A stretch of 36,350 nucleotides of DNA, taken from assembly GCF_039768865.1 (NCBI RefSeq), contig NZ_JBDMZQ010000150.1; one strand, given 5' to 3'. The notes under the pieces are model-generated. The model was not told where the DNA came from. It was given only the letters and a program-made list of their open reading frames with translations, and made no database searches. Position 1 is the first letter of the stretch, and each line of letters begins with the position of its first letter. Source of the DNA: Wenyingzhuangia sp039768865. Its GTDB lineage: Bacteria > Bacteroidota > Bacteroidia > Flavobacteriales > Flavobacteriaceae. The translations under genes were made by a program, and so were the position numbers. Shown piece by piece: positions 26,279-34,623 of the stretch.

Positions 26279-27793
26279 TTAAGACTGAGAACTAAATTTT
26301 ATGTTGATAGCAGTGTTTAACTTTCGTTTGTAATCTTCCTCTAGCCAAATGATATAATTTTTGGTGCTTTTTATCATGTAGTGAGAATATTTTTGAATTC
26401 TATCTTTGATGTCATCATCTAATAAAATTGCTAAGTCTCTTGCATCAAAAACATCCTCTGCATTTTCATGACACATCTGAGCATGTTGCGCTACAGATTT
26501 ATCTAACACTATTTTTGATTTGATCCCTTTTTTAATTGCCAATTCATAGTGTTCCTTTACTTTGAAGCTAATGTCTTCTGTATTCTTAAATTTCTCTCTT
26601 ACTTCAGGCGGCATGTTGTAGACAAATTGTCTTTCAATGTCTTCGTCATTAATGAGATTTTCTAAGTAATAATCTGGTGATTTAAAAATACGTTTCCAAT
26701 TTATTGGCGAGCTCCACAATCCAAAACGTGCTGAATTATTTCCTAAATCTATGACATTGAAAAATTTCTTGTTCTTAAAAATTCTAGATCCTCTACCGAT
26801 CATTTGGTAATACAAAGTAATAGATTTGGTCGCTCTATTCAAAATAATTGTATCTACACTCGGCTCATCAAAACCTGTAGTCAATATACTAACAGAGGTT
26901 AAAACAGCGTCAGGAGTCTCTTTGAACCATTTTAATATCTCACTTCTCTCCTGTTTAGAAAAAGTATTGTCTAAATGTCGAATATTATCATACCCTGCTG
27001 CTTTGAAAGTATCATAAACGTGCCAAGAAGTGTTAATTCCATTGTTAAATATCAATGTTTTTTTGCCTTTAGACTTTTCTAGATAAGCACTTAAAAGTTT
27101 GTCTTGCATTAAATTGCTGGTATACAAGTCATCCGAAGATTTAACCGTATAATCTCCATTGATTCCTACTTTCAACCCCCCAAGGGCCACATCATAGGTA
27201 TAAGTAGTTGCTTTGGCTAAAAAACCTCTTTCAATCAAAGTATGTATGGGCTCTCCTACTAAAAGTTCATCATAAATTTCATTCATAGGTAGTTTTATGT
27301 TAGAACTTAACGGTGTGGCTGTTACTCCTAAAATAAAACAATCTTGAAAGTATTTGAATAGTTTTCTAAATGAGTTGTAATGAGCTTCATCAATGATGAC
27401 CATACTTATATCATCCATGTTCAACAGGTCATCGTTCAACCTGTTTTTTAACGTTTCTACCATGGCGACAAAGCACATATAATCTTCTTGATCATCTAAA
27501 GACTTTACATCACTTGTTATCACCTTATTAGCAACATCAAATTCATCTAACATTCTGGAAGTTTGGCTACTTAACTCTATTCTATGAGTTAAAATCAGAA
27601 CTTTTTTGTTTTTTTCTTTGATAAATCGTCTAGCAATCTCTGAAAATATAACCGTTTTCCCTCCTCCTGTGGGCAGCTGAAAAACCAAATTATAGTTTGA
27701 AGGTTTATTTTCAATTTTATCAAAAACATTATTGATGTTTTCTTTTTGATAATCGTATAATTCCTTCTTGTTCTTTTTTACTTCCAATTCCAT
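26279..27793 (-). CDS. SF2 DEAD/DEAH-box helicase
   Basis: Superfamily 2 helicase of the DEAH type related to type III restriction subunit/SSL2 helicases. The motifs are QLPTGGGKT (Walker A, 39-47), IDEAH (134-138), GVTATPL (156-162), LTTGFDEPSVD (motif V, about 304-314) and YQMIGRGSR (motif VI, about 329-337). The ATG at 27793 gives 504 residues. An upstream TTG at 27814 overlaps the -7 promoter box and cannot be the start. No methylase, nuclease domain or defence partner lies beside it, so I read it as a solitary DNA or RNA helicase, possibly in repair. Residues after about 400 match nothing I recognise. Confidence 0.85.
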   Translation of the reverse strand: MELEVKKNKKELYDYQKENINNVFDKIENKPSNYNLVFQLPTGGGKTVIFSEIARRFIKEKNKKVLILTHRIELSSQTSRMLDEFDVANKVITSDVKSLDDQEDYMCFVAMVETLKNRLNDDLLNMDDISMVIIDEAHYNSFRKLFKYFQDCFILGVTATPLSSNIKLPMNEIYDELLVGEPIHTLIERGFLAKATTYTYDVALGGLKVGINGDYTVKSSDDLYTSNLMQDKLLSAYLEKSKGKKTLIFNNGINTSWHVYDTFKAAGYDNIRHLDNTFSKQERSEILKWFKETPDAVLTSVSILTTGFDEPSVDTIILNRATKSITLYYQMIGRGSRIFKNKKFFNVIDLGNNSARFGLWSSPINWKRIFKSPDYYLENLINDEDIERQFVYNMPPEVREKFKNTEDISFKVKEHYELAIKKGIKSKIVLDKSVAQHAQMCHENAEDVFDARDLAILLDDDIKDRIQKYSHYMIKSTKNYIIWLEEDYKRKLNTAINIKFSSQS

Positions 27794-27811
27794 ACTATTT
27801 ATAGGGTTTTG

Positions 27812-27819
27812 CAAAACTA
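27812..27819 (-). promoter_or_regulatory. -7 box of the helicase promoter
   Basis: On the minus strand TAGTTTTG followed by C fits TAnnTTTG and lies 18 bases before the helicase ATG, leaving a leader of only about 12 bases. The roughly 225 bases beyond, up to 28044, contain no gene or RNA that I can see. Confidence 0.55.
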
Positions 27820-28044
27820 CATAGTTTTTAAAGTTTCACGAAATTTTAAGTTAATTTTTTCACTTTGAGCATAAGTTTAAATTAACCCTGATGAAAACTT
27901 ATGAACCCATAATCAAAACATGTATTATGGTCAGCAAATATAACCAAAAAACAAAGTATTTTTAATTTATACTCAATAATTATGTGATATAAATACATTA
28001 TTCACAACAAGAGCGTCATTTAACACAAAAAAACATCATCTATT

Positions 28045-29217
28045 TTAAAGTTTTTTTTTGAAAGGATTTCTTAGCTCTATTGGATTTGGCTCAATTATTC
28101 TTAGCAAAGGTTTTAACAATACCTGTCCAAGTCTGTGGTTGTGTTCTAAATATAAATACATCGTCTTGGGTTCTGCTCCTAAACTACTCTTGATTAGTTC
28201 TGCGGTTCTACCTAGCCTTAACTCCTCAACTCGCTTATGGATTGCCAATGAGACGTAATCATACAAAACCCTTTGATACAAAGGGATACGTTGGTTTAAA
28301 TCGTAATTGATTCCCACATAGTTGGCATCAAGATAATTTTCTGTTTTGCAAGCGGTACTAAAAGCAACCATATTATGATCTATGAAATATCCTGTAAAAG
28401 TAAATTTATCTCCTAATGACTGCTTTAAAAGATAGAAACTATTGTCGGATAAGGTTACCACATTAAACTCGGCTGAATTTACAACAGACAGATAGAGTTG
28501 ATGAATCGTTTTTGAGTAACTTTTAATCTCTTTGGCGTTTAATTTTTTTTGTTGAACATGAAGGGTTTCTTCATACGTTTTTTTTGCTCTTCTCCTGTAT
28601 TTCGTTTTCATGCCAAACAAATACTTCTCAAATGAAGTCCAGTGGCTAGACAAAGTCAAAATCATGTTGACATCTATTTCAAAACGATTATGGTGATGCA
28701 AAAGAACACTTTGCAAGTCTATTTTATTTTCCTTCCAAAATTCTTTGAACAACGTTAAGCAAGAATCAATAGGTTCTGATACATTACGAAGCTCTTTTCT
28801 AAGTTTTCTAGTTATATCACTTATAACATGGGGTGGAACATCATCTTCTATTACAAACCCATTGACACCAGTGGCAAAAAAATTACCACACAAAAGAAGT
28901 TGCCCAGAGAAACGTTTTGCCATTGTCTTAGCTAGCAATGTCTTGATCTGTTTCTGAACAGCGCCCTTGTGTTGAAGAATTTTTGAAATATCAATGGATT
29001 GGAAATACATAACGCCTACTGGACGATCAAATCGATAGATCACAACATAAACATACCTCAAATGATCAATATCACTTTGCTCAAGAGCAGTTAAATAATC
29101 AATGCTTAGGTAAGTGTTATCATGCTCTAAACAAGACCAATCTTTAGCAATCTCAGAGATTGAAAAAGAAAACTTTAAATTATATTGATGAACATCAATA
29201 AGGGTTTTTGAACTCAT
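28045..29217 (-). CDS. GNAT-like (FemAB/peptidogalycan-type) acyltransferase
   Basis: 390-residue cytoplasmic protein. The C-terminal half resembles the GNAT-fold domain found in proteins annotated as peptidogalycan biosynthesis or Acetyltransf_6: KYRRRAKKTYEETL, then YFIDHNMVAFSTACKTENYLDANYVGINYDLN, then RVEELRLGRTAELIKSSLGA. Such proteins transfer acyl or amino acid groups in envelope or natural-product pathways; the substrate here is unknown. The N-terminal half is less clear. It is monocistronic and separated from the upstream Lrp gene by a terminator. Confidence 0.65.
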   Translation of the reverse strand: MSSKTLIDVHQYNLKFSFSISEIAKDWSCLEHDNTYLSIDYLTALEQSDIDHLRYVYVVIYRFDRPVGVMYFQSIDISKILQHKGAVQKQIKTLLAKTMAKRFSGQLLLCGNFFATGVNGFVIEDDVPPHVISDITRKLRKELRNVSEPIDSCLTLFKEFWKENKIDLQSVLLHHHNRFEIDVNMILTLSSHWTSFEKYLFGMKTKYRRRAKKTYEETLHVQQKKLNAKEIKSYSKTIHQLYLSVVNSAEFNVVTLSDNSFYLLKQSLGDKFTFTGYFIDHNMVAFSTACKTENYLDANYVGINYDLNQRIPLYQRVLYDYVSLAIHKRVEELRLGRTAELIKSSLGAEPKTMYLYLEHNHRLGQVLLKPLLRIIEPNPIELRNPFKKKL

Positions 29218-29232
29218 AAATGTAGTGGATGA

Positions 29233-29267
29233 ACAAAAAAAAACACCTTAATAATTTATTAAGGTGT
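29233..29267 (-). terminator. Terminator of the Lrp-family gene
   Basis: Perfect 11-bp stem ACACCTTAATA / TATTAAGGTGT with a 3-base loop. On the minus strand it is followed by a run of T, as expected downstream of the regulator gene ending at 29291. Confidence 0.85.
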
Positions 29268-29290
29268 GAATTAAAATTTAAAGATACAAC

Positions 29291-29770
29291 TTATTTAATC
29301 TTAAACAGATCATTCATCATTCTGCTTTTATCATTGATACATTCTTCCATAGAAATCATAGTTTCTGTTCTTTTAACCCCAGCTATTTCATCAATAGAGA
29401 AGATAATTTCTTTGGCTTGCTTTGTGTCCCTTGTTCTGATTTTACAGAAAACATTAAACTGTCCAGTTGTGATGTAAGCTATGGTTACATAAGGAATCTT
29501 CTCTAACGATGAGATGATGCTCTTAATTTGAGAAGTGTTTTCAATCGTAATACCAACATGAGCTATGAAGTCAAAATTCATTTTCTCATAATCTAATATC
29601 AAGGTAGATCCTTTGATCAGACCTTCATCTTCCATCTTTTTCACACGAACATGAATGGTTCCTGCAGAAACTTGTAACTTTTTTGCAATATCTGTAAATG
29701 GAGTTCTAGCGTTCTCCACTAACATATTTAATATTTGATGATCTGTTTGGTCTAAATTAAATTTTTTCAT
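29291..29770 (-). CDS. Lrp/AsnC-family transcriptional regulator
   Basis: 159-residue regulator with an N-terminal winged helix-turn-helix (LDQTDHQILNMLVENARTPF, about 6-55) and a C-terminal RAM ligand-binding domain (about 68-150, including GVKRTETMISMEE). Lrp/AsnC proteins form dimers to octamers and sense amino acids or related metabolites. The target pathway is not evident from the neighbours. A near-palindrome 57 bases upstream may be its own operator, as autoregulation is common in this family. Confidence 0.92.
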   Translation of the reverse strand: MKKFNLDQTDHQILNMLVENARTPFTDIAKKLQVSAGTIHVRVKKMEDEGLIKGSTLILDYEKMNFDFIAHVGITIENTSQIKSIISSLEKIPYVTIAYITTGQFNVFCKIRTRDTKQAKEIIFSIDEIAGVKRTETMISMEECINDKSRMMNDLFKIK

Positions 29771-29826
29771 GGTTTTTTATTGTATATATAAAATAATGTA
29801 ATCAAAAATACAAAATTCTAAGTATT

Positions 29827-29848
29827 TTACGCAAAAATATTTACGTAA
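29827..29848. promoter_or_regulatory. Candidate operator upstream of the Lrp-family gene
   Basis: TTACGCAA and TTACGTAA arms around an AT-rich centre give a 22-base near-palindrome with a single mismatch between arms. It lies upstream of a possible -7 box (TATTTTTG on the minus strand). Size and AT-rich centre suit Lrp/AsnC binding. It also sits just beyond the stop of the M14 gene. Confidence 0.4.
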
Positions 29849-29860
29849 TTTAAGTAATTG

Positions 29861-30919
29861 CTATTTTTTAAATTCATTATACGCATTAAAAGTAGATAAA
29901 TCTCCTCGTTGTTGTTCAATTAAATAGGAAACCAAATCGTTGTTAACCACCTTATAATCATATTGAAAGGCGATATCTATTTTATTGTTTTTGTCATCTA
30001 CAAAATCCCTTAGAATAAAATCAAAATTTTGTTTTCCATTGTTGGGGATCTTAAAATAATCCTCGTACTCTTCATAAACATCATGAGTAACCAAATAGTC
30101 CAATCCACTCAAAAGAGCATAAAAATTATATTTTCTCACCATTTCTCGCTCATAATCTCCATGATAATGCCCGGCTTCTATCAGAATGGTGTTGTGCCCC
30201 AATTTTTGAAAATTATCCCCAGTGGCTGTTGGATAAAATTCATCCGTGTATCGTCCAATATAATTAGGAATTATTTTCTGCAACGTTTTGTTCATGGCTA
30301 CAATTACAGCCATGGTTTCTTTTCTTCCCAATGTTAGTGTTCTTTCTTCATCAATTGAAGGGGCAAGAAAAGAAATTGTTGCCGGGTTTTTAAAGCCTTC
30401 AACATTAAATATTGTCCTTTGGTCATGAAGGTTAAAGCAAAAATGAGGATCAAAAGTGTCCAAAAGATTTCTCAACAAAAGACTTTCCTTTGCCTTTCGC
30501 TCAACAGCGTCTCTGTTTAAATCAATACCATTGGTATTGACCCTAGTAAAATGCTTTGCACCATCGGGATTTAGCATGGGCACAAACACTAAAGTACATT
30601 TCTGTAACAAATCATTAACGAATGGTTGAGATCTAAATGCTTCTATGTATTTGAACAAATCGAATAGGGATTTTGTTCCTGTACTTTCATTTCCATGCAT
30701 TTGAGACCATAACAATATTTTCTTTGGCCCCTCTCCTAATGTGATTTTATAAATATTCTGATGCTCTTCTGAAGCCCCCAGCTTTTCAACTACGAACGGG
30801 GGTTGTAGGGATTTAATTATGGGTTCAATATTTTCAAGAAGAATTCTTCTACCTGATATTTTATTTTCATAATTCTCTAAATACCAATTTTCCAGAGATT
30901 TTTGTGATATATCGTTCAT
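29861..30919 (-). CDS. M14-family zinc carboxypeptidase-like metallopeptidase
   Basis: 352-residue metallopeptidase. The zinc ligands are H75 and E78 in SQMHGNEST and probably H165 in FNLHDQRT; the catalytic glutamate is likely E248 in LIEAGHYHG. NPDGAKHF and NGIDLNRD are further M14 signatures. No signal peptide is present, so it acts in the cytoplasm, perhaps on cell-wall peptides or acyl-amino acids. I chose the ATG at 30919; the longer reading adds 21 residues lying across promoter and operator sequence. The promoter -7 box ends only 4 bases before this ATG, so the transcript may be nearly leaderless. Confidence 0.85.
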   Translation of the reverse strand: MNDISQKSLENWYLENYENKISGRRILLENIEPIIKSLQPPFVVEKLGASEEHQNIYKITLGEGPKKILLWSQMHGNESTGTKSLFDLFKYIEAFRSQPFVNDLLQKCTLVFVPMLNPDGAKHFTRVNTNGIDLNRDAVERKAKESLLLRNLLDTFDPHFCFNLHDQRTIFNVEGFKNPATISFLAPSIDEERTLTLGRKETMAVIVAMNKTLQKIIPNYIGRYTDEFYPTATGDNFQKLGHNTILIEAGHYHGDYEREMVRKYNFYALLSGLDYLVTHDVYEEYEDYFKIPNNGKQNFDFILRDFVDDKNNKIDIAFQYDYKVVNNDLVSYLIEQQRGDLSTFNAYNEFKK

Positions 30920-30923
30920 GACA

Positions 30924-30931
30924 CAAAAGTA
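30924..30931 (-). promoter_or_regulatory. -7 box of the M14 peptidase gene
   Basis: On the minus strand TACTTTTG fits TAnnTTTG, only 4 bases from the ATG. It shares bases with the first GTAAAC half-site of the adjacent cluster, so a protein bound there would block this promoter. Confidence 0.5.
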
Positions 30932-31014
30932 AACAACCTTTTGTTTACAATTGTAATTTACACTTGTAAACATTAAACGCAAGCATGTTCCTGTAACTAT
31001 TTACAAAAGTAAAT
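30929..31014. promoter_or_regulatory. Cluster of GTTTAC/GTAAAC half-sites between divergent genes
   Basis: Related half-sites lie within 86 bases: GTAAAC at 30929, GTTTACAA at 30943, TTGTAAAC at 30964, and the palindrome ATTTAC-AAAA-GTAAAT at 30999-31014. They pair as inverted repeats with gaps of 8, 13 and 4 bases. The remaining stretch to 31177 is AT-rich and contains no gene. The cluster looks like a multi-site operator, possibly for the XRE-type regulator encoded divergently. Confidence 0.5.
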
Positions 31015-31177
31015 AGATCTTGATCTAACCATATTCAAAATACTATTTTATATTTTACTTTATTATATGATTCATAAAAGACTAATAAAGAGTACTTTAA
31101 TTGTGTTTAAATAAAGTTATTTATATATGTATATAAAGTTAGCGGTTGTTGATCTGTAGGGTTCATTTAAAATTAAT

Positions 31178-31185
31178 TACATTTG
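31178..31185 (+). promoter_or_regulatory. -7 box of the XRE-type regulator gene
   Basis: TACATTTG matches TAnnTTTG and lies 30 bases before the ATG at 31216. Confidence 0.55.
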
Positions 31186-31215
31186 TAATATAATAGTTTG
31201 AAAACACACGTTACA

Positions 31216-31611
31216 ATGTTAAATCAAGAAAACTTTATTCAAAGGATGTATAAAATAATGGAGCACTATAATTTGTCTGCAGCTACATTTTCAGATGAAA
31301 TCAATGTGCAACGATCAAGCATCTCTCATTTACTTTCGGGTCGAAACAAACCAAGTTTAGAATTTGTACTTAAAATTGTAGACCATTATGAAGAAGTTAC
31401 CCTGGATTGGCTTTTGTATGGAAGAAACTCCTTCCCTACCTCACAAAAAAACAATGCAAAAGATCAAGAAGAAAAAATAATTAGTTCTCCAACACAGAAC
31501 AGAAAGGACACAGCGCTACTCATTGATAAAAGCCAAAAAAAAACAACTCCTTCAGAAATAGAAAGAATTGTTGTTTTTTATCAAAACGGAACATTCAAGG
31601 AATACTCATAA
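31216..31611 (+). CDS. XRE-type helix-turn-helix regulator
   Basis: 131-residue DNA-binding protein. A Cro/C1-type HTH covers about residues 5-60, with SAATFSDEINVQRSSISHLL and SGRNKPSLEFVLKIVDHY containing the two helices. A polar linker follows, then a short conserved-looking tail, IERIVVFYQNGTFKEYS. I use the ATG at 31216; a TTG six codons earlier is possible but lies close to the expected transcript start. It is divergent from the M14 gene across the half-site cluster. It ends only 3 bases before the convergent aminopeptidase gene, with no hairpin between them. Confidence 0.8.
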   Translation: MLNQENFIQRMYKIMEHYNLSAATFSDEINVQRSSISHLLSGRNKPSLEFVLKIVDHYEEVTLDWLLYGRNSFPTSQKNNAKDQEEKIISSPTQNRKDTALLIDKSQKKTTPSEIERIVVFYQNGTFKEYS

Positions 31612-31614
31612 AAA

Positions 31615-34080
31615 TCATTCAACAGCAAGTTGCTCAATCCCTTGTTCTAATATCGCTACAATCGCATTTTTGTGTTTATGATTTAACGTTTTTTGAATCA
31701 CAATTATTTTTCTTAGCATTTCAATACAAGTATAATTAAAGTTATATTTTCTATATCTCAAACCTTTCTCAACAAAATCATCTACCAAGGTTACAATGGC
31801 TTCTTTATCATCTGTACTGGCAACCCAATCAAAAGCACTTTTGAAGCTTTTCATCAACGTATCGTCCGATACCATATACATACCTGTCAATAAATATTTA
31901 GCTACAAAATTAACTTGCTCTGGTTTTTTTTGCTCTAAATATATCTTTAGCAAAGGCACATATATATAGTCTTTAATTTCAGCAGAAAGTCCAGCAGCAT
32001 ATTCTTCAGCGCTAACCTTATCTACATAATACATAGACAACAAACTATTTCCCTTTACTTTTGGTGAATTGTGCTTGATCCCTTCAATATAAATAGGCAA
32101 AAATTTTGAATCCACTAGCTTTCCTAACGTTGATATCGCGGCTGCTTTGACATTTGGATTGTCGCTTTCCGATAATTTAACAATCTTTTTTATCGTACTT
32201 TTTTTAGCAAAACTTCCAGATAAATCTATATGTTCTAGCGCATATGACTGAATCGTTTCATACGAATCGTTCATCGCCTCTTGAAATAACTTAAAGACAT
32301 TCTTTTCGTCTTGGTGATTTTTCAATAGCTCTAATGACTCGATTTTATCAACATAATGATCTGATTTTCTGTATTGAAAAACAAGTTGCTTATTGGATAA
32401 ATCGGGTTCGATAATTTCTGCAAGTAAAACATGATCCGAATTTATCTTGATTAATTTTGGGGCTTTCTTGAAAGGAAATTCAAAAATCTTCTCTTTTCGA
32501 TCGACAAATACTTTATATTCTTGACTTGTTTCTTCCTCATAAACTTTAATGGCTAGAGGAAAATCAAACTCCTTACCAGACTGTGATATTTTTACTTTCA
32601 CCTTCTGACTGATATAGTCATTTTCATAACTTACCTTAAGCCTAGGATGACCATTGCTATAATACCATTGACTAAAAAACCAAACAAGGTCTTCACCTCC
32701 AACCTCTTCAAATGCCAAACGCAGTTGTTGTGCCTCAGCAGCTTTGAATTTGTTTTTTTCTAAATACAACTGGAGTCCTTTGAAAAAAACATCATCTCCC
32801 AAATAGTTTCTCAAAAGATGTAAGATCATCCCTCCTTTGTTGTAACTCACAACATCAAAAACATCATCTTTTTTTGAGTAGTTATACCTAACCAAATGCT
32901 TTTCATAATTTTCTTTTAGCGCACTGGGATTCAAATATTGACTTCTTGTTTTTTGCATATGTTCTTCAGCTCTATCGGGCCCATATTTGTGATGCAACCA
33001 TAAATATTCAGAATAGTTAGCAAAAGATTCATTCACCGTAATATTTGCCCAACTTTCTGTTGTCACTAAATCTCCAAACCAATGGTGGAATAATTCATGT
33101 GCTATAGTAGGCTCCCAAGTGTTTCTCTCCATAAGTTCTCCATCAGAAAGCATCGCCTGCTCTGCATGGATAACGGCTCCAGTATTCTCCATAGCCCCAC
33201 TTACGTAGTCTCTCACAATCATTTGACTGTATTTGTCCCAAGGGTATTCCACCCCAGTAATTTTCGAGAAATAAGACAACATCTCAGTTGTGTTTTTAAA
33301 CAATTCTTGTGCGGTCTCTTTATAAGAAGGTTCTACATAAAAATTTACTTCTTTACCTCTCCAAACTTGTTTGATCACCGCAAATTCTCCAATCCCTACA
33401 AAAAACAAATAAGGAGCATGAGGTAATATCTGTTTCCAAACATCTGTCCTAGTTCCATTTTCGTTTTCTTGTTGAGACACTAAACTTCCGTTTGATAAAG
33501 TGACAAATTTACTTGGAACAGTAAGGCTAATTTCTTGGGTAGATTTTTGATTGGGTTTATCTATTGTAGGAAACCAAACACTATTTTGCTCAGGCTCTCC
33601 TTGTGTCCATACCTGAACTGGCTTTGTGGTATCAACTCCTCTTGGATTGATGAAGTACAAACCTTTATTATCCGTAATGGCAACCCCCCCATGATTTTGT
33701 ATTTGATTAGGATTACCCCTGTATTTGATATAAATAGTTATGGTATCATTTTTAGTATACATTCTGGGAAATTCTATATTAAGCTTAGTCCCAGAATTGT
33801 AAAATTTCAGTTCTGTGTTTTTATTCTTCACTTCATAAATATTCATTTTCTTAGCATCTAATTGTATTTTTTTTGTGCTCTTGAAATATGGAGTTAAAGT
33901 TAACCATGCTTCACCATTGACCGTTTGATCTTCAAAATTGAAACTCAAATTCAATTTGGTATCTATGAGATCAAACGCTTTAGTTGCTGTTTTACCGTGA
34001 TCATTAAAACGATACAAACGTTGAGCATGTATCTGACTGGCCACAAGAAAGACCAATAATATTTTTATATGTCGTTGCAT
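31615..34080 (-). CDS. M1-family zinc aminopeptidase, exported
   Basis: 821-residue aminopeptidase N-like enzyme with a signal peptide (about 1-19). The exopeptidase motif is GAMEN (295-299). The zinc site is HELFHHW (H328, catalytic E329, H332) plus E351 in NESFANY. The C-terminal part, from about 560, is helical with HEAT-like repeats, as usual in M1 proteins. It removes N-terminal residues from peptides in the periplasm or at the envelope. It starts 3 bases after apt on the same strand, so it is translated from the GlmU-like/apt/M1 transcript. Confidence 0.93.
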   Translation of the reverse strand: MQRHIKILLVFLVASQIHAQRLYRFNDHGKTATKAFDLIDTKLNLSFNFEDQTVNGEAWLTLTPYFKSTKKIQLDAKKMNIYEVKNKNTELKFYNSGTKLNIEFPRMYTKNDTITIYIKYRGNPNQIQNHGGVAITDNKGLYFINPRGVDTTKPVQVWTQGEPEQNSVWFPTIDKPNQKSTQEISLTVPSKFVTLSNGSLVSQQENENGTRTDVWKQILPHAPYLFFVGIGEFAVIKQVWRGKEVNFYVEPSYKETAQELFKNTTEMLSYFSKITGVEYPWDKYSQMIVRDYVSGAMENTGAVIHAEQAMLSDGELMERNTWEPTIAHELFHHWFGDLVTTESWANITVNESFANYSEYLWLHHKYGPDRAEEHMQKTRSQYLNPSALKENYEKHLVRYNYSKKDDVFDVVSYNKGGMILHLLRNYLGDDVFFKGLQLYLEKNKFKAAEAQQLRLAFEEVGGEDLVWFFSQWYYSNGHPRLKVSYENDYISQKVKVKISQSGKEFDFPLAIKVYEEETSQEYKVFVDRKEKIFEFPFKKAPKLIKINSDHVLLAEIIEPDLSNKQLVFQYRKSDHYVDKIESLELLKNHQDEKNVFKLFQEAMNDSYETIQSYALEHIDLSGSFAKKSTIKKIVKLSESDNPNVKAAAISTLGKLVDSKFLPIYIEGIKHNSPKVKGNSLLSMYYVDKVSAEEYAAGLSAEIKDYIYVPLLKIYLEQKKPEQVNFVAKYLLTGMYMVSDDTLMKSFKSAFDWVASTDDKEAIVTLVDDFVEKGLRYRKYNFNYTCIEMLRKIIVIQKTLNHKHKNAIVAILEQGIEQLAVE

Positions 34081-34083
34081 AAA

Positions 34084-34623
34084 TTAGTAGGTTATGATAG
34101 ATTGTATTTTTTGTTGAACTTTTTCTAATTTTTTTCTTCCTTTTAAAAAGGAAAGATCAATAATAAAACTAAATCCTGCAACAAAAGCTTTCTGCTTAAT
34201 TAAATTTGCTGCTGCCATAGCAGTTCCACCAGTAGCCAAAAGGTCATCATGTATCAAAACATGACTCCCTTCTACAATAACCTCCTCTTGAACTTCAATT
34301 GTCGCTGATCCATACTCTAAATCATATGACTCTTTAATTGTTTTGCCAGGGAGTTTCCCTTCTTTACGAATCATAATGAAGGGGACTTTTAATTTTTGTG
34401 CTAACAATACCCCAAACAAATACCCTCTAGACTCAATTCCAGCAACTGCATCTATTTTTACATCTTTAAATTGATTCCCTATTTCTTCAGTGATATCAAA
34501 TAGCAAAGTATGGTCCAATAAAACAGGAGTGATATCTTTAAATAAAATTCCAGGTTTTGGAAAATCTTTCACCTCTCGGATAGATGCTTTTATTCTTTCT
34601 TCAAGTTTTTTCTTTCTCAACAT
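34084..34623 (-). CDS. apt: Adenine phosphoribosyltransferase
   Basis: Salvages adenine to AMP using PRPP. The 179-residue sequence has the typical DFPKPGILFKDITPVL near the N-terminus and the PRPP-binding loop VLIHDDLLATGGTAMAA (about 122-138). The start lies 23 bases inside the GlmU-like gene and the stop is 3 bases before the aminopeptidase, indicating a tight operon. Confidence 0.95.
   Translation of the reverse strand: MLRKKKLEERIKASIREVKDFPKPGILFKDITPVLLDHTLLFDITEEIGNQFKDVKIDAVAGIESRGYLFGVLLAQKLKVPFIMIRKEGKLPGKTIKESYDLEYGSATIEVQEEVIVEGSHVLIHDDLLATGGTAMAAANLIKQKAFVAGFSFIIDLSFLKGRKKLEKVQQKIQSIITY

Noticed and set aside
26279..27793. Helicase as part of a restriction or defence island
   Set aside because: No methylase, nuclease, defence partner or mobility gene is adjacent. 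The neighbours are a flavoprotein and a GNAT-like gene.
31216..31611. XRE regulator as antitoxin of a toxin-antitoxin pair
   Set aside because: No small toxin gene is adjacent in the same orientation; the next gene is a convergent M1 aminopeptidase.
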